A DNA stretch of 64,000 nt, from the NCBI GenBank assembly GCA_934339135.1, contig CAKRHP010000013.1, positions 51,568-115,567 on the forward strand, read 5' to 3'. This DNA is from an uncultured Lachnospiraceae bacterium. GTDB taxonomy: Bacteria; Bacillota; Clostridia; Lachnospirales; Lachnospiraceae. The translations under genes were made by a program, and so were the position numbers. This document shows positions 43,401 through 51,768 of the stretch, piece after piece. The notes under the pieces were generated by a model. It was not told where the DNA came from and ran no database searches. It saw only the letters and a program-made list of their open reading frames with translations. The stretch's first letter is position 1. The number at the start of each line of letters is the position of its first letter.

Positions 43401-44518
43401 CCGGTAAGGACAACGACAAACTGATCAAGATCAGTGAAGATATTATGAAGATCGTTGGTAAGCAGAAGGGCTTTAAGGATATTACCAATGAGCAGGAAGA
43501 AGGAGATACCGAATATGTCGTTACGGTAGATAAGGACGAGGCGATGAAATGCGGGCTCACGGTGGCTCAGGTTTATCAGGAGCTGGCATCTGCACTCACC
43601 ACAGAGAAGGACTCCACGAAGATTACCGTAGAGGATCAGCAGTACAATGTAAAGATCGTGGATGAGCGCGATGAGCTGGATACCAAAAATCTGTCTGATT
43701 ACGAGTTTGAAACAACCAAGATGAATGACAAGGGCAAGGAAGTTACAAAGACATACAAGCTTAGCAAGTTTGCAAAGATCACAAAGGGAAAGAGTGTTGA
43801 GAGTCTTTCCAGAAGAAATCTGGTAAATTATGTATCTGTGAAAGCGGATGTTGAGGATGGATATAATGTGGCGCTGCTTAGCCGTAAACTGCAGAAGGAG
43901 ATTGACAAATACGATCTTCCGTCAGGCTATACCATTGATATGGGTGGTGAGACGGAGAGCACCAATGAGATGGTCAAGAATATGCTTCTGATGATCACGC
44001 TTGCCATTGTATTTATTTATCTGATCATGGTAGCGCAGTTCCAGAGTCTGTTGTCGCCGTTTATCGTTATCTTTACGATTCCGTTAGCATTTACCGGTGG
44101 CCTGATCGCTCTGCTGATATCCGGACAGGAGCTTTCCATGATGGCACTTATGGGCTTCCTGGTACTTTCCGGTGTCGTGGTAAACAACGGTATCGTATTT
44201 GTGGATTATGTCAATCAGCTTCGTCTTGACGGAGTAGAAAAGAGAGAGGCTCTGATCGAGACAGGCGTGACCCGTATGCGTCCTATTTTAATGACGGCAT
44301 TGACGACCATTCTTGCAATGAGTACAATGGTATTTAGTCACGATACCGGTTCGGATATGAGCCGTGGTATGGCGATCGTTACCATAGGTGGTCTTGCGTA
44401 TGCAACATTGATGACATTGTTTGTAGTACCTGCATTGTATGATATCTTCTATCGTAAGAAGGAAATGAAGCGGGTAGATCTTGGAGATGAGGCGACCTTG
44501 CGTGACCGTGACGAGTAA
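40445..44518 (+). CDS. RND efflux transporter with large coiled-coil insertion
   Basis: A 1357-residue RND (AcrB/ACR_tran) permease, about 300 residues longer than AcrB. Membrane helix 1 is at about residues 10-28. The first extracellular porter domain is interrupted at about 190-515 by Lys/Glu/Gln/Ala-rich heptad sequence (KKIDDAQKKLDDGKKKLEEQ at one end, SSKELEKARKSYEKSRKEA at the other) that must form long coiled coils. The porter fold then resumes at LSNILTAENFSMPAGYIS. Proton-relay helices carry GLALGVGMLVDNSIVVIENI. A second porter domain and six more helices complete the pump. No membrane fusion protein or outer-membrane partner is adjacent, as expected in a monoderm. The ATG follows the marR stop by 2 nt, with AAAGGAGAA overlapping. 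Confidence 0.9.
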   Translation: MPKFSVKRPYVILVAVVMVLVLGGVSFSKMTTDLLPNMNMPYMMVITTYPGASPEKVETELTDVIENGVGTVNGVKEVTSTSSENYSMVVLEFEDDTNMDSAMVKVTSAVNQLDLPDNVDNPMVMELSADMMSTMMVSVDYKGKKGYELTQYVQDNIIPELERQDGVASVKASGLVEKSVEVKLNQDKIDDINGKILEKTDSTLKDARKKIDDAQKKLDDGKKKLEEQKESLSAQQTDKSNELAKFSKMMDQAMANKEAYSSQVTSLKASQTALNAELAAYKKNKIKASYDQINASFSAARKSLESGDGYKAIYDQVYQQVLIAAVQNAMDQSGTKTNVTADNVNHLLSQMGSAADEIKKAVAQTAETTTKQQVEKQLESIPTDAKDAIDHPDKLTAMQDMMKQQGQADAAKNLTKKNLQTMYDIVNTRIPQINTELANLKIKIKTAEAVLAQVEKSIKKAEGKYEQVEAGKITAAAAFGAANAQIASAESTLDNSSKELEKARKSYEKSRKEALKKANLDQLLTQDQLSNILTAENFSMPAGYISEDGTQYLIKVGDEYNNIKELKNTLLTNMKDIGDIRLCDVADVTVIDNSEDNYAKVNGNDAVILSVSKSSTAGTSAVSKRCGQKIKELQKKDKNLHVVNLMDQGDYIKIIINSVLSNLIFGALLAVLVLMLFLKDVRPTVVVAFSIPLSVLFAIVLMYFTNITMNIISLSGLALGVGMLVDNSIVVIENIYRLRNKGVPAARAAVMGANQVAGAIFSSTLTTICVFLPIIFTDGLTRSIMQDMCLTIAYSLSASLVVALTVVPSMSATVLKKENTKKHRFFDAVLNAYEKAARFSLSHKAVVLVGSLVLLIFCVIQVFRMGIVMMPDMASEQMSISATMPKENSTKEDHETADQILDLVSKTKGVDTVGGVMTSGTSMMSTDDKSYTFEVLLDKKYARKNKEIADEIEKKLQKMNLDDYTVSASNMDMSSMLGSGLDIEISGKDNDKLIKISEDIMKIVGKQKGFKDITNEQEEGDTEYVVTVDKDEAMKCGLTVAQVYQELASALTTEKDSTKITVEDQQYNVKIVDERDELDTKNLSDYEFETTKMNDKGKEVTKTYKLSKFAKITKGKSVESLSRRNLVNYVSVKADVEDGYNVALLSRKLQKEIDKYDLPSGYTIDMGGETESTNEMVKNMLLMITLAIVFIYLIMVAQFQSLLSPFIVIFTIPLAFTGGLIALLISGQELSMMALMGFLVLSGVVVNNGIVFVDYVNQLRLDGVEKREALIETGVTRMRPILMTALTTILAMSTMVFSHDTGSDMSRGMAIVTIGGLAYATLMTLFVVPALYDIFYRKKEMKRVDLGDEATLRDRDE

Positions 44519-44541
44519 AACGGAATGAAACGGGGGAGACT

Positions 44542-45960
44542 ATGTCAGAGTATCAGATGACGATGCCTCAGGAGGTTGTCAGGATCATAAATACATTAGA
44601 GCAGCATGGCTATGAGGCGTATGCCGTCGGAGGCTGCGTGCGCGATGCCATGCTGGGCAGAGAGCCGGAGGACTGGGATATTACTACGTCCGCCAAGCCG
44701 CTGGAGGTCAAAAAACTGTTCCGCAAAACCATTGATACGGGGCTGCAGCATGGCACTATCACCGTTATGGTAAACGGAGAGGGCTATGAGGTAACCACTT
44801 ACCGGATCGACGGGGAGTACGAGGATGGACGCCATCCGAAGGAGGTGGCGTTTACCACCAGCCTCCGGATGGATCTGGAGCGCAGGGATTTTACCATCAA
44901 TGCCATGGCATACAATGAACGTTCCGGTCTGGTGGATGAGTTTGACGGTGTCGGGGATCTCAAGCGTGGTGTGATCCGCTGTGTGGGAGATGCCGGTCAG
45001 CGTTTTGACGAGGATGCCCTTCGGATGCTCCGGGCGGTACGTTTTTCCGGACAACTGGGATTTACGATCGAGGATGCGACGTTGCAGGCGATGGAGCAGA
45101 GAATACAAAATCTGCAAAAGATCAGTGCGGAGCGGATCCGTGTTGAAATGACGAAACTTTTAATTTCTCCGAATCCGGGAAGATTCCGGGTGGCGTATAC
45201 ATCGGGAATGACAGGGGTATTTTTGCCGGAGTTTGATCGTATGATGACATGTGATCAAAAGAATCATCATCATTGTTATACAGTGGGAGAGCACTGTATG
45301 CACAGCGTGGAAGTGATGCAGAAGTTTATGACAGGAATGCTTCCGGAGCTGTTGTCTCCTTATGCCGCAGAGCGGATCTCACAGATCTGTGGCAGCCTCA
45401 GCAAAAAACAGTATACGATGCTTGTGCTTGCCATGCTTCTTCATGATGTGGCAAAGCCGGAGGTGATGACGGTGGATGAGCAGGGAGAGGGACATTTCTT
45501 TGGCCACCCGGAACAGAGTGCAAAGACTGCCGGCAAGATCCTGAAACGTCTGACCTATGACAATGACACCGTAGACACGGTGGTGCGTCTGATCCGTTAT
45601 CATGACTACCGGATGGAATCAGGTATGAAGTCCGTCCGCAGAGCTGCATCTAAGATTGGCAGAGATATCATGTGGATGGAGTTTGTGGTGCAGTATGCAG
45701 ATGTGCTGTCCCAAAGTCCGCAGACAATCCCGGAGAAGTTAGAAAAGCTGGATCAATGTATGGAGAAGTATCAGGAGATTGAAGCCAAAAGCCAGCCTCT
45801 TTCGGTGAAGGATCTGGCGGTCAACGGCAGAGATCTGATCCGGGCGGGAATTGCACCGGGACCGGGACTTGGGCAGAAGCTCTTGCAGCTTTTGGAGCTG
45901 GTGTTAGAGGATCCGGAGCTGAATACAAGGGAACAGCTTTTGGAACGAATCAAAGAATAA
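44542..45960 (+). CDS. cca: CCA tRNA nucleotidyltransferase with HD domain
   Basis: Adds or repairs the 3' CCA end of tRNAs, or one of its poly(A) polymerase relatives. The 472-residue class II nucleotidyltransferase has YAVGGCVRDAMLGREPEDWD (metal-binding DxD), TYRIDGEYEDGRHPKEVAF, the flexible loop RRDFTINAMAYN and the base-recognition RFDEDALRMLRAVRF (ExxR-type). An HD phosphohydrolase domain follows (LAMLLHDVAKPEV, then GHPEQSAK and a later HD), as in many clostridial enzymes. GGGGGAG precedes the ATG; a terminator follows. It lies 23 nt after the RND gene but is functionally unrelated. Confidence 0.93.
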   Translation: MSEYQMTMPQEVVRIINTLEQHGYEAYAVGGCVRDAMLGREPEDWDITTSAKPLEVKKLFRKTIDTGLQHGTITVMVNGEGYEVTTYRIDGEYEDGRHPKEVAFTTSLRMDLERRDFTINAMAYNERSGLVDEFDGVGDLKRGVIRCVGDAGQRFDEDALRMLRAVRFSGQLGFTIEDATLQAMEQRIQNLQKISAERIRVEMTKLLISPNPGRFRVAYTSGMTGVFLPEFDRMMTCDQKNHHHCYTVGEHCMHSVEVMQKFMTGMLPELLSPYAAERISQICGSLSKKQYTMLVLAMLLHDVAKPEVMTVDEQGEGHFFGHPEQSAKTAGKILKRLTYDNDTVDTVVRLIRYHDYRMESGMKSVRRAASKIGRDIMWMEFVVQYADVLSQSPQTIPEKLEKLDQCMEKYQEIEAKSQPLSVKDLAVNGRDLIRAGIAPGPGLGQKLLQLLELVLEDPELNTREQLLERIKE

Positions 45961-45968
45961 TATACATG

Positions 45969-46006
45969 AGAGCCGTATCTGACATTTGTTAGATACGGCT
46001 TTTTAA
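45969..46006 (+). terminator. Terminator after cca
   Basis: AGCCGTATCT (45971-45980) and AGATACGGCT (45991-46000) are perfect complements, followed by T5. Confidence 0.95.
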
Positions 46007-46011
46007 AAAAC

Positions 46012-46040
46012 TTGTGAAAAGCCCTGAAATGATGTAAAAT
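46012..46040 (+). promoter_or_regulatory. Promoter of the GH13 gene
   Basis: TTGTGA (46012-46017), a 17-nt spacer and TAAAAT (46035-46040). Confidence 0.55.
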
Positions 46041-46101
46041 GATTAAGATAGTGTATTTGTGAGAAAATGAAAAAGAAGATATATGGTAATGGAGGCATGT
46101 C

Positions 46102-48237
46102 ATGGACTTAAATGTGCAGTTTTATAAGATGTCAAAGCAGATGAAGACGCAGCTGTATCTGGATAATCTGACAACGATATTCAATCCGCAGGCGTTATTT
46201 GCCGATGGAACAGAGTTTTACCGCTGTCCGTCCGAGCCGGATCCCTACGATCGGGTGAGACTGCGGCTTCGATGTGCCAGGGAGAATCTGGATTCTGTTA
46301 TTCTTGTCTTTAACGATGAGCGCATTGAGATGGAGAAGCTTTATAATGACCGTCTGTTTGATTATTATGAGACATTTGTGCAGCTTGGTGCAGAGCAGGT
46401 GTTCTATTACTTTGAGATTCATTGTGGTCAGATGGTGTGCTACTACAACAATGTGGGATTATGTAATTCCGTAGAGGAGTACTACAATTTCACCATGACA
46501 CCGGGGTTTCATACACCGGACTGGGCAAAGGGAGCGGTGTTTTACCAGATTTATGTGGATCGTTTTTATAATGGAGACCGCAGCAACGATGTAGAGGACA
46601 ATGAGTACATTTATATCGGAGAAGGCACCAGCAAAGTGACAGACTGGAACAAATATCCCGCAGCCATGGGTGTTCGGGAGTTTTACGGAGGCGATATCGC
46701 CGGTGTCATGCAGAAGTTAGATTATCTGCAGGATCTGGGGGTAGAGGTTATTTATCTGAATCCGGTTTTTGTATCTCCGTCAAATCATAAATACGACATT
46801 CAGGATTATGATTATATTGATCCTCATTTTGGTCGGATCGTCAAGGACGAGGGGGAGCTTTTGCAAAAGGATGAACATGGAAACCGGAAAGCAGATCCGA
46901 ACTATCCCAATAAAGCGGCATCCCGTTATATCTGTCGTGTCACGGATAAAGAGAATCTGGAGGCAAGTAACCGGCTCTTTGCTGAGTTTGTGGAAGAGGT
47001 GCACCGCAGAGGCATGAAGGTCATTCTCGATGGTGTATTTAATCACTGCGGTTCCTTTAATAAATGGCTGGACAGAGAGTGCATTTATGAAAACGCAGAG
47101 GGTTATGAAAAGGGAGCATATGTGTCAGAGGACAGTCCGTACAATACCTTCTTTAAATTCCGGGAACGCCAGTGGCCATATAACCCTCATTATGATGGCT
47201 GGTGGGGACATGATACGCTGCCGAAGCTGAATTATGAGGAATCCCCGGCATTATTTGATTATATTATGCATGTGGGTCGTAAATGGGTTTCCCCACCATA
47301 TAATGTGGATGGATGGAGACTTGACGTGGCTGCCGATCTGGGACAGTCCGGAGAGTACAATCATTATTTCTGGAAGGAGTTTCGCCGCAACGTCAAAGAG
47401 GCGAATCCGAATGCTCTGATCCTTGCGGAGCACTATGGAGATCCGACAGAATGGCTCAAGGGCGATGAGTGGGATACGGTCATGAACTACGATGCCTTTA
47501 TGGAGCCGTTGACCTGGTTCCTCACAGGCGTGGAGAAGCACAGTGATGAGTATCGTCAGGATCAGCTGGGCAACCCGGATTCTTTCTTTGGTTCCATGCG
47601 TCATTTTATGACACGTTTCCATACACAGTCCCTTCAGGTAGCGATGAATGAGCTGTCCAATCATGACCATTCCCGTTTCCTTACCAGAACAAACCGTAAG
47701 GTGGGACGAACCGCATATCTGGGACCGGAGGCGGCAAACGAGGGTGTCGATAAAGCGATCATGCGTCTGGCTGTTATGATCCAGATGACATGGCCGGGAG
47801 CACCGACGATCTATTATGGAGATGAGGCGGGACTCTGCGGCTGGACGGATCCGGATAACCGCCGTGCATACCCATGGGGCAGAGAAGATCAGGATCTGAT
47901 CGATTTCCATAAGGAGATTATCCGCATTCATAAGGATTATCAGGCAATGAAGACCGGGTCGATCCTGTTCCTGCATGGCCAGTATCAGTTTATCAGCTAT
48001 GGCAGATTTGATGAGCAGGACAAATTTGTGGTCGCCATCAACAGCGGAGAGCAGCCGGTATCGGTAGATCTGCCGGTATGGCGTCTTGGACTGACAGAGG
48101 CAACGCGTATGGCACGCCTGATCAATACCGGTACGGATGGATTTTCTTTGGAGACAGCGATGTATAGCGTGGAAAATGGAATCCTTCACCTGAATTGTCC
48201 ACCGAAATACGGAGTGGTCATTAAAAATCTGGGATGA
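46102..48237 (+). CDS. GH13 alpha-glucan hydrolase (neopullulanase/cyclomaltodextrinase-like)
   Basis: A 711-residue intracellular glycoside hydrolase family 13 enzyme acting on alpha-1,4 (and probably alpha-1,6) glucans such as maltodextrins. An N-terminal beta domain of CBM34 type (about 15-125) is followed by the catalytic barrel beginning AVFYQIYVDRFYNGDRSND. The catalytic residues are D408 (GWRLDVAADL), E443 (LILAEHYGD) and D522 (LSNHDHSRF). A C-terminal beta sandwich ends the protein. There is no signal peptide. GGAGG lies 6 nt before the ATG. Its neighbours are unrelated; glgP in the same window could act on the same glucan pool. Confidence 0.92.
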   Translation: MDLNVQFYKMSKQMKTQLYLDNLTTIFNPQALFADGTEFYRCPSEPDPYDRVRLRLRCARENLDSVILVFNDERIEMEKLYNDRLFDYYETFVQLGAEQVFYYFEIHCGQMVCYYNNVGLCNSVEEYYNFTMTPGFHTPDWAKGAVFYQIYVDRFYNGDRSNDVEDNEYIYIGEGTSKVTDWNKYPAAMGVREFYGGDIAGVMQKLDYLQDLGVEVIYLNPVFVSPSNHKYDIQDYDYIDPHFGRIVKDEGELLQKDEHGNRKADPNYPNKAASRYICRVTDKENLEASNRLFAEFVEEVHRRGMKVILDGVFNHCGSFNKWLDRECIYENAEGYEKGAYVSEDSPYNTFFKFRERQWPYNPHYDGWWGHDTLPKLNYEESPALFDYIMHVGRKWVSPPYNVDGWRLDVAADLGQSGEYNHYFWKEFRRNVKEANPNALILAEHYGDPTEWLKGDEWDTVMNYDAFMEPLTWFLTGVEKHSDEYRQDQLGNPDSFFGSMRHFMTRFHTQSLQVAMNELSNHDHSRFLTRTNRKVGRTAYLGPEAANEGVDKAIMRLAVMIQMTWPGAPTIYYGDEAGLCGWTDPDNRRAYPWGREDQDLIDFHKEIIRIHKDYQAMKTGSILFLHGQYQFISYGRFDEQDKFVVAINSGEQPVSVDLPVWRLGLTEATRMARLINTGTDGFSLETAMYSVENGILHLNCPPKYGVVIKNLG

Positions 48238-48289
48238 TGGATATTTCTGCGAAACATGAGAAGCAGAGCAAATGAGGAAAGGACAAAAT

Positions 48290-49666
48290 ATGGGTAAGTT
48301 ACGGGACTGGATGCATGGCAGGGGCAGAGGCGTTGTGATCGCCGTTGTGATATTGCTGGCATTATGGATCATAGTGGATTTTTACCGGACGAATCATCCG
48401 AAGCCGGAGCAGAAGGAGCCGGCCGAAATATCGGAACCCTACGAGGGGAGCGGCTCGTCTTCTGCAGAGGATCTGCAGGAGGATAGTGGCTCAGCGGAGG
48501 ATCTGCAGGATAAGAAAGAGGACGATTCCGGGAAGTCAGAAGATTCCTCGGATGGACAGACTGTCACAAAGGAAAAGGCAGGAAGGGTTTCCGATGAGGA
48601 CACCTCGAAGGAGGATCCGGAGTTAGATACCACAGAGGAAGATACAAAGGACTCCGGTCTTACTACGACAGAGGAAGATGCCGGGACTCCGGGGGAAGCA
48701 TCCCGGACAGACACGGGAGATATTACCCTTGGTTTTGCCGGGGATATCAATCTGGATGAAACCTGGACGGTGATGAAGCATATGCGCCGGAAGGGCAAAG
48801 GCATTCAGGGCTGTATTGATCCGCGCCTGATCCAAAAGATGAGAAGCTATGATTATATGATACTGAACAATGAGTTTTCCATCAGTAACCGTGGTAAGGC
48901 GATGAAGGGAAAGGCATATACCTTCCGGGCACCCCGCAGGAATGTAAAGCTGTTGCAACAGCTGGGAGTTGATGCAGTTTCTCTTGCCAACAATCATGTT
49001 TATGATTATGGAAAACAGGCGTTTCTGGATACATTATCTACTCTGGAAAACAATGGAATAAAATATACCGGCGGCGGGAAAGATAGCAAAGAGGCAAAAA
49101 AGCCGGTTTACTTTGAGAGCAAAGGGAAAACCATCGCGGTGATCGCAGCGACAAGAGCGGAGAAGTATATTCTCACGCCGGCGGCAGGAAAGCATTCTCC
49201 GGGAGTTTTTCGGACCTACGATGACACACAGTATGTCCGTGCAATACGAAGGGCCAGGAAAAAGGCGGATGTCGTCATTGCATTTGTACATTGGGGGACA
49301 GAATACAGTACAAAGCTGGAAACAGCGCAGACAAGTCAGGCAAAGGATTATATCAATGCCGGAGCGGATGTTGTGGTCGGTGCCCATACCCATTGTCTGC
49401 AGGGAGTGGGATATTATAAAGGAAAGCCGATCTTTTACAGTCTGGGCAACTACTGGTTTAATGAAAAGACATTATATACCACACTGCTTCAGCTTACGAT
49501 CCGGGAGAACGGAACCATCGAGGCGAGGATGCTGCCATGTCTGCAGTCCGGAAGAGAAACTCATCTTCTGACGGCGAAAAGCAAAGTGAGAAAATTTGTC
49601 AATTACGTCAATGGAATTTCGGAAAATGCGAAGATTGGAGCAAAAGGGGTCGTGCACTCCCGGTAA
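48290..49666 (+). CDS. CapA-family membrane-anchored metallophosphatase-like protein
   Basis: A 458-residue protein with one membrane anchor at residues ~13-31, an extracellular acidic Ser/Glu/Asp/Thr-rich linker (about 40-140, with two SAEDLQ units in tandem) and a CapA (PGA_cap) domain from GDITLGFAGDINLDE. Metal-site motifs include FAGDIN, LNNEFSISNRG, SLANNHVYDYG, FVHWGTEY and GAHTHCLQG, of the calcineurin-like fold. CapA supports poly-gamma-glutamate or capsule assembly in Bacillus; no capB/capC is near, so the role here is open. The start at 48290 is placed after AGGAAAGGA; the in-frame ATG at 48272 overlaps it. Confidence 0.87.
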   Translation: MGKLRDWMHGRGRGVVIAVVILLALWIIVDFYRTNHPKPEQKEPAEISEPYEGSGSSSAEDLQEDSGSAEDLQDKKEDDSGKSEDSSDGQTVTKEKAGRVSDEDTSKEDPELDTTEEDTKDSGLTTTEEDAGTPGEASRTDTGDITLGFAGDINLDETWTVMKHMRRKGKGIQGCIDPRLIQKMRSYDYMILNNEFSISNRGKAMKGKAYTFRAPRRNVKLLQQLGVDAVSLANNHVYDYGKQAFLDTLSTLENNGIKYTGGGKDSKEAKKPVYFESKGKTIAVIAATRAEKYILTPAAGKHSPGVFRTYDDTQYVRAIRRARKKADVVIAFVHWGTEYSTKLETAQTSQAKDYINAGADVVVGAHTHCLQGVGYYKGKPIFYSLGNYWFNEKTLYTTLLQLTIRENGTIEARMLPCLQSGRETHLLTAKSKVRKFVNYVNGISENAKIGAKGVVHSR

Positions 49667-49691
49667 TATCCGTAAATGAAACTGACAGCGG

Positions 49692-49719
49692 TTGACAATA
49701 ACAGCGAAATGAGTATAAT
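49692..49719 (+). promoter_or_regulatory. Promoter of the cysteine desulfurase gene
   Basis: Consensus TTGACA (49692-49697), a 16-nt spacer and TATAAT (49714-49719), with an AT-rich leader of about 100 nt. Confidence 0.85.
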
Positions 49720-49823
49720 TACAGACAGCCCATAGAATTAGTAGGAAATATGGACTTATCTATATTTTAAATACATATCTGTTCTTGAAGAGGGACAGAC
49801 ACAGAAAGGCAGTGGTATACACT

Positions 49824-51011
49824 ATGAGCAAATTGATCTATTTAGATAATGCAGCAACAACATCGGTCAGACCGGAAGTGTTTGAGGCGATGAAACCATA
49901 TTATCTGGAGAATTACAGCAATCCTTCCAGCGTATACAGCTTTGCCGGAGAGGCCAAAAAAGCCATGGAGGATGCCAGAAAGGTGATTGCGGATTCTCTG
50001 GGAGCAGCAGCCACGGAGATTTATTTTACCGGAGGTGGCAGTGAGTCAGATAACTGGGTGCTGAAAGGCGTTGCCGAGGCATACCGGTCCAAAGGGAAAC
50101 ATATCATTACATCCAGGATCGAGCATCATGCGATCCTGCATACCTGCGAGTATCTGGAAAAGCACGGTTATGAGATCACATACCTTGATGTGGATGAGAA
50201 TGGTCTTGTCACACCGGAGGAGGTTGAGAAAGCAATCCGTCCGGATACGATACTGATCAGTATTATGTTTGCAAATAATGAGATCGGTACCATCGAGCCG
50301 ATCGCTGAGATTGGAAAGGTTGCCCATGAGCATGGGGTATTATTCCATACGGATGCCGTTCAGGCATATGCACATGTACCAATTAACGTACAGGAGATGA
50401 ACATCGACATGCTCAGTGCCAGCGGTCATAAGTTCCATGGACCAAAGGGCATTGGTTTCCTGTATTTGAGCAATAAGGTAAAGATTGGTCCGCTGATCCA
50501 CGGCGGTTCCCAGGAGCGTTCCCGTCGTGCGGGTACTCATAATGTACCGGGTATCGTAGGTATGGCAAAGGCTGCCCAGCTTGCTCATGCCAATATGAAC
50601 GAGACGATCGCAAAGGAAACAGCATTGAGAGATCATCTGATCGGGAGACTGGAAAAGGAGATTCCTTACTGTCGTCTCAACGGTGACCGTGTAAAACGTC
50701 TGCCAAATAACGTAAACTTCTGTTTTCGTTTTATTGAAGGAGAGTCACTTCTGATCCTTCTGGATCAGAATGGTATCTGTGCGTCCAGTGGTTCTGCCTG
50801 CACATCCGGATCTCTGGATCCTTCCCATGTACTGCTGGCGATCGGTCTGCCACATGAGATCGCACATGGTTCTCTCCGCCTGACCCTTTCAGAGGACAAT
50901 ACGATGGAAGAAATGGATTTCGTAGCAGATCAGGCAAAGAAGATTGTAGAGAGACTGCGCAGCATGTCTCCTCTGTATGATGATTTTGTGAAACAGCAGA
51001 AGGAGCAGTAA
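49824..51011 (+). CDS. Cysteine desulfurase (NifS/IscS family)
   Basis: A PLP enzyme that strips sulfur from cysteine for Fe-S clusters and thiolated tRNA. The 395-residue protein has the start MSKLIYLDNAATTSVRPEVF, PLP lysine K203 in ASGHKFHGPKG, and the mobile active-site loop with C326 in CASSGSACTSGS, which is the class I (NifS/IscS) form. The start at 49824 follows GAAAGGCAG; the frame to 49785 lacks a better site. The scaffold gene follows after 44 nt, and mnmA, which uses IscS sulfur, lies next, so the cluster serves Fe-S assembly and tRNA thiolation. Confidence 0.95.
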   Translation: MSKLIYLDNAATTSVRPEVFEAMKPYYLENYSNPSSVYSFAGEAKKAMEDARKVIADSLGAAATEIYFTGGGSESDNWVLKGVAEAYRSKGKHIITSRIEHHAILHTCEYLEKHGYEITYLDVDENGLVTPEEVEKAIRPDTILISIMFANNEIGTIEPIAEIGKVAHEHGVLFHTDAVQAYAHVPINVQEMNIDMLSASGHKFHGPKGIGFLYLSNKVKIGPLIHGGSQERSRRAGTHNVPGIVGMAKAAQLAHANMNETIAKETALRDHLIGRLEKEIPYCRLNGDRVKRLPNNVNFCFRFIEGESLLILLDQNGICASSGSACTSGSLDPSHVLLAIGLPHEIAHGSLRLTLSEDNTMEEMDFVADQAKKIVERLRSMSPLYDDFVKQQKEQ

Positions 51012-51055
51012 TAAATACAACCCTATAGATCAGACAAAAGAAAGGGAGATTATCA

Positions 51056-51484
51056 ATGAATTATAGCGAAAAAGTAATGGATCATTTCAATAATCCGAGA
51101 AATGTGGGAGAAATTGAAAATGCGAGTGGTGTCGGTACCGTAGGAAATGCAAAGTGCGGGGATATCATGCGTATTTATCTGGATATTGATGAGGACACCA
51201 AGATCGTAAAGGACTGTAAATTCAAGACCTTTGGCTGTGGTGCTGCAGTGGCAACCAGCAGTATGGCTACAGAGCTTGTAAAGGGTAAGACGATCTATGA
51301 GGCTCTTGAAGTAACCAATAAGGCTGTTATGGAAGCTCTGGACGGACTTCCACCGGTAAAGGTACACTGTTCTCTGCTTGCGGAGGAGGCAATCCACGCA
51401 GCTCTTTGGGATTATGCAGAGAAAAATCATATTACGATTGAAGGATTAAAAAAGCCGAAGACTGATATTTCGGATGAGGACTAA
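51056..51484 (+). CDS. Fe-S cluster scaffold protein (NifU/IscU N-terminal type)
   Basis: A 142-residue IscU-like scaffold on which Fe-S clusters are built with sulfur from the adjacent desulfurase. Cluster ligands C34 (GNAKCGD, with D36), C61 (FGCGAAVATSS) and C105 (HCSLLAEEAI) are in place. The short charged C-terminal tail (KPKTDISDED) is normal for the clostridial form that lacks the second NifU domain. GGGAG precedes the ATG. It forms an operon with the cysteine desulfurase gene and ends before a hairpin-rich spacer. Confidence 0.95.
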   Translation: MNYSEKVMDHFNNPRNVGEIENASGVGTVGNAKCGDIMRIYLDIDEDTKIVKDCKFKTFGCGAAVATSSMATELVKGKTIYEALEVTNKAVMEALDGLPPVKVHCSLLAEEAIHAALWDYAEKNHITIEGLKKPKTDISDED

Positions 51485-51547
51485 ATATGAAGAGAGCTTC
51501 TAAAGCAGCCGAATACGCTGCTAAGAAGCACTATGCTTCATATAGTA

Positions 51548-51640
51548 AAAAGCGCAGAAACAGCGCTTTTCGCAGTTGGGATTTTGGAAGAGTGGAGCTT
51601 CTAAAACAGCGCTTTTCACAGTTGGGATTTTGGAAGAGCT
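51548..51640 (+). repeat. Hairpin and 32-nt direct repeat downstream of the scaffold gene
   Basis: AAAAGCGC (51548-51555) pairs with GCGCTTTT (51563-51570). The unit CAGCGCTTTTCGCAGTTGGG, continuing ATTTTGGAAGAG, occurs at 51561-51592 and again with one change at 51607-51638. It is probably a duplicated remnant of a terminator or short element; no function is evident. Confidence 0.55.
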
Positions 51641-51649
51641 TTAAATTAA

Positions 51650-51682
51650 GAACCGGACGGTTGTTGGACTGTCCGGTTTTTT
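51650..51682 (+). terminator. Terminator upstream of mnmA
   Basis: AACCGGAC (51651-51658) pairs with GTCCGGTT (51671-51678), then T6. It lies inside the longer open frame that precedes mnmA, which argues against that frame being translated. Confidence 0.9.
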
Positions 51683-51768
51683 CGAAGGTACAAAAAGGGA
51701 AGGTTTTATTTTACCGACAGGATGCCTGTGGGCTGGTCTGCAGGTTTTGGAAAGGCATGGTTATTGAC

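Noticed and set aside
51487..51768. 94-residue N-terminal extension of MnmA
   Set aside because: It crosses a strong terminator and a direct repeat; MnmA of normal length starts at about 51769.
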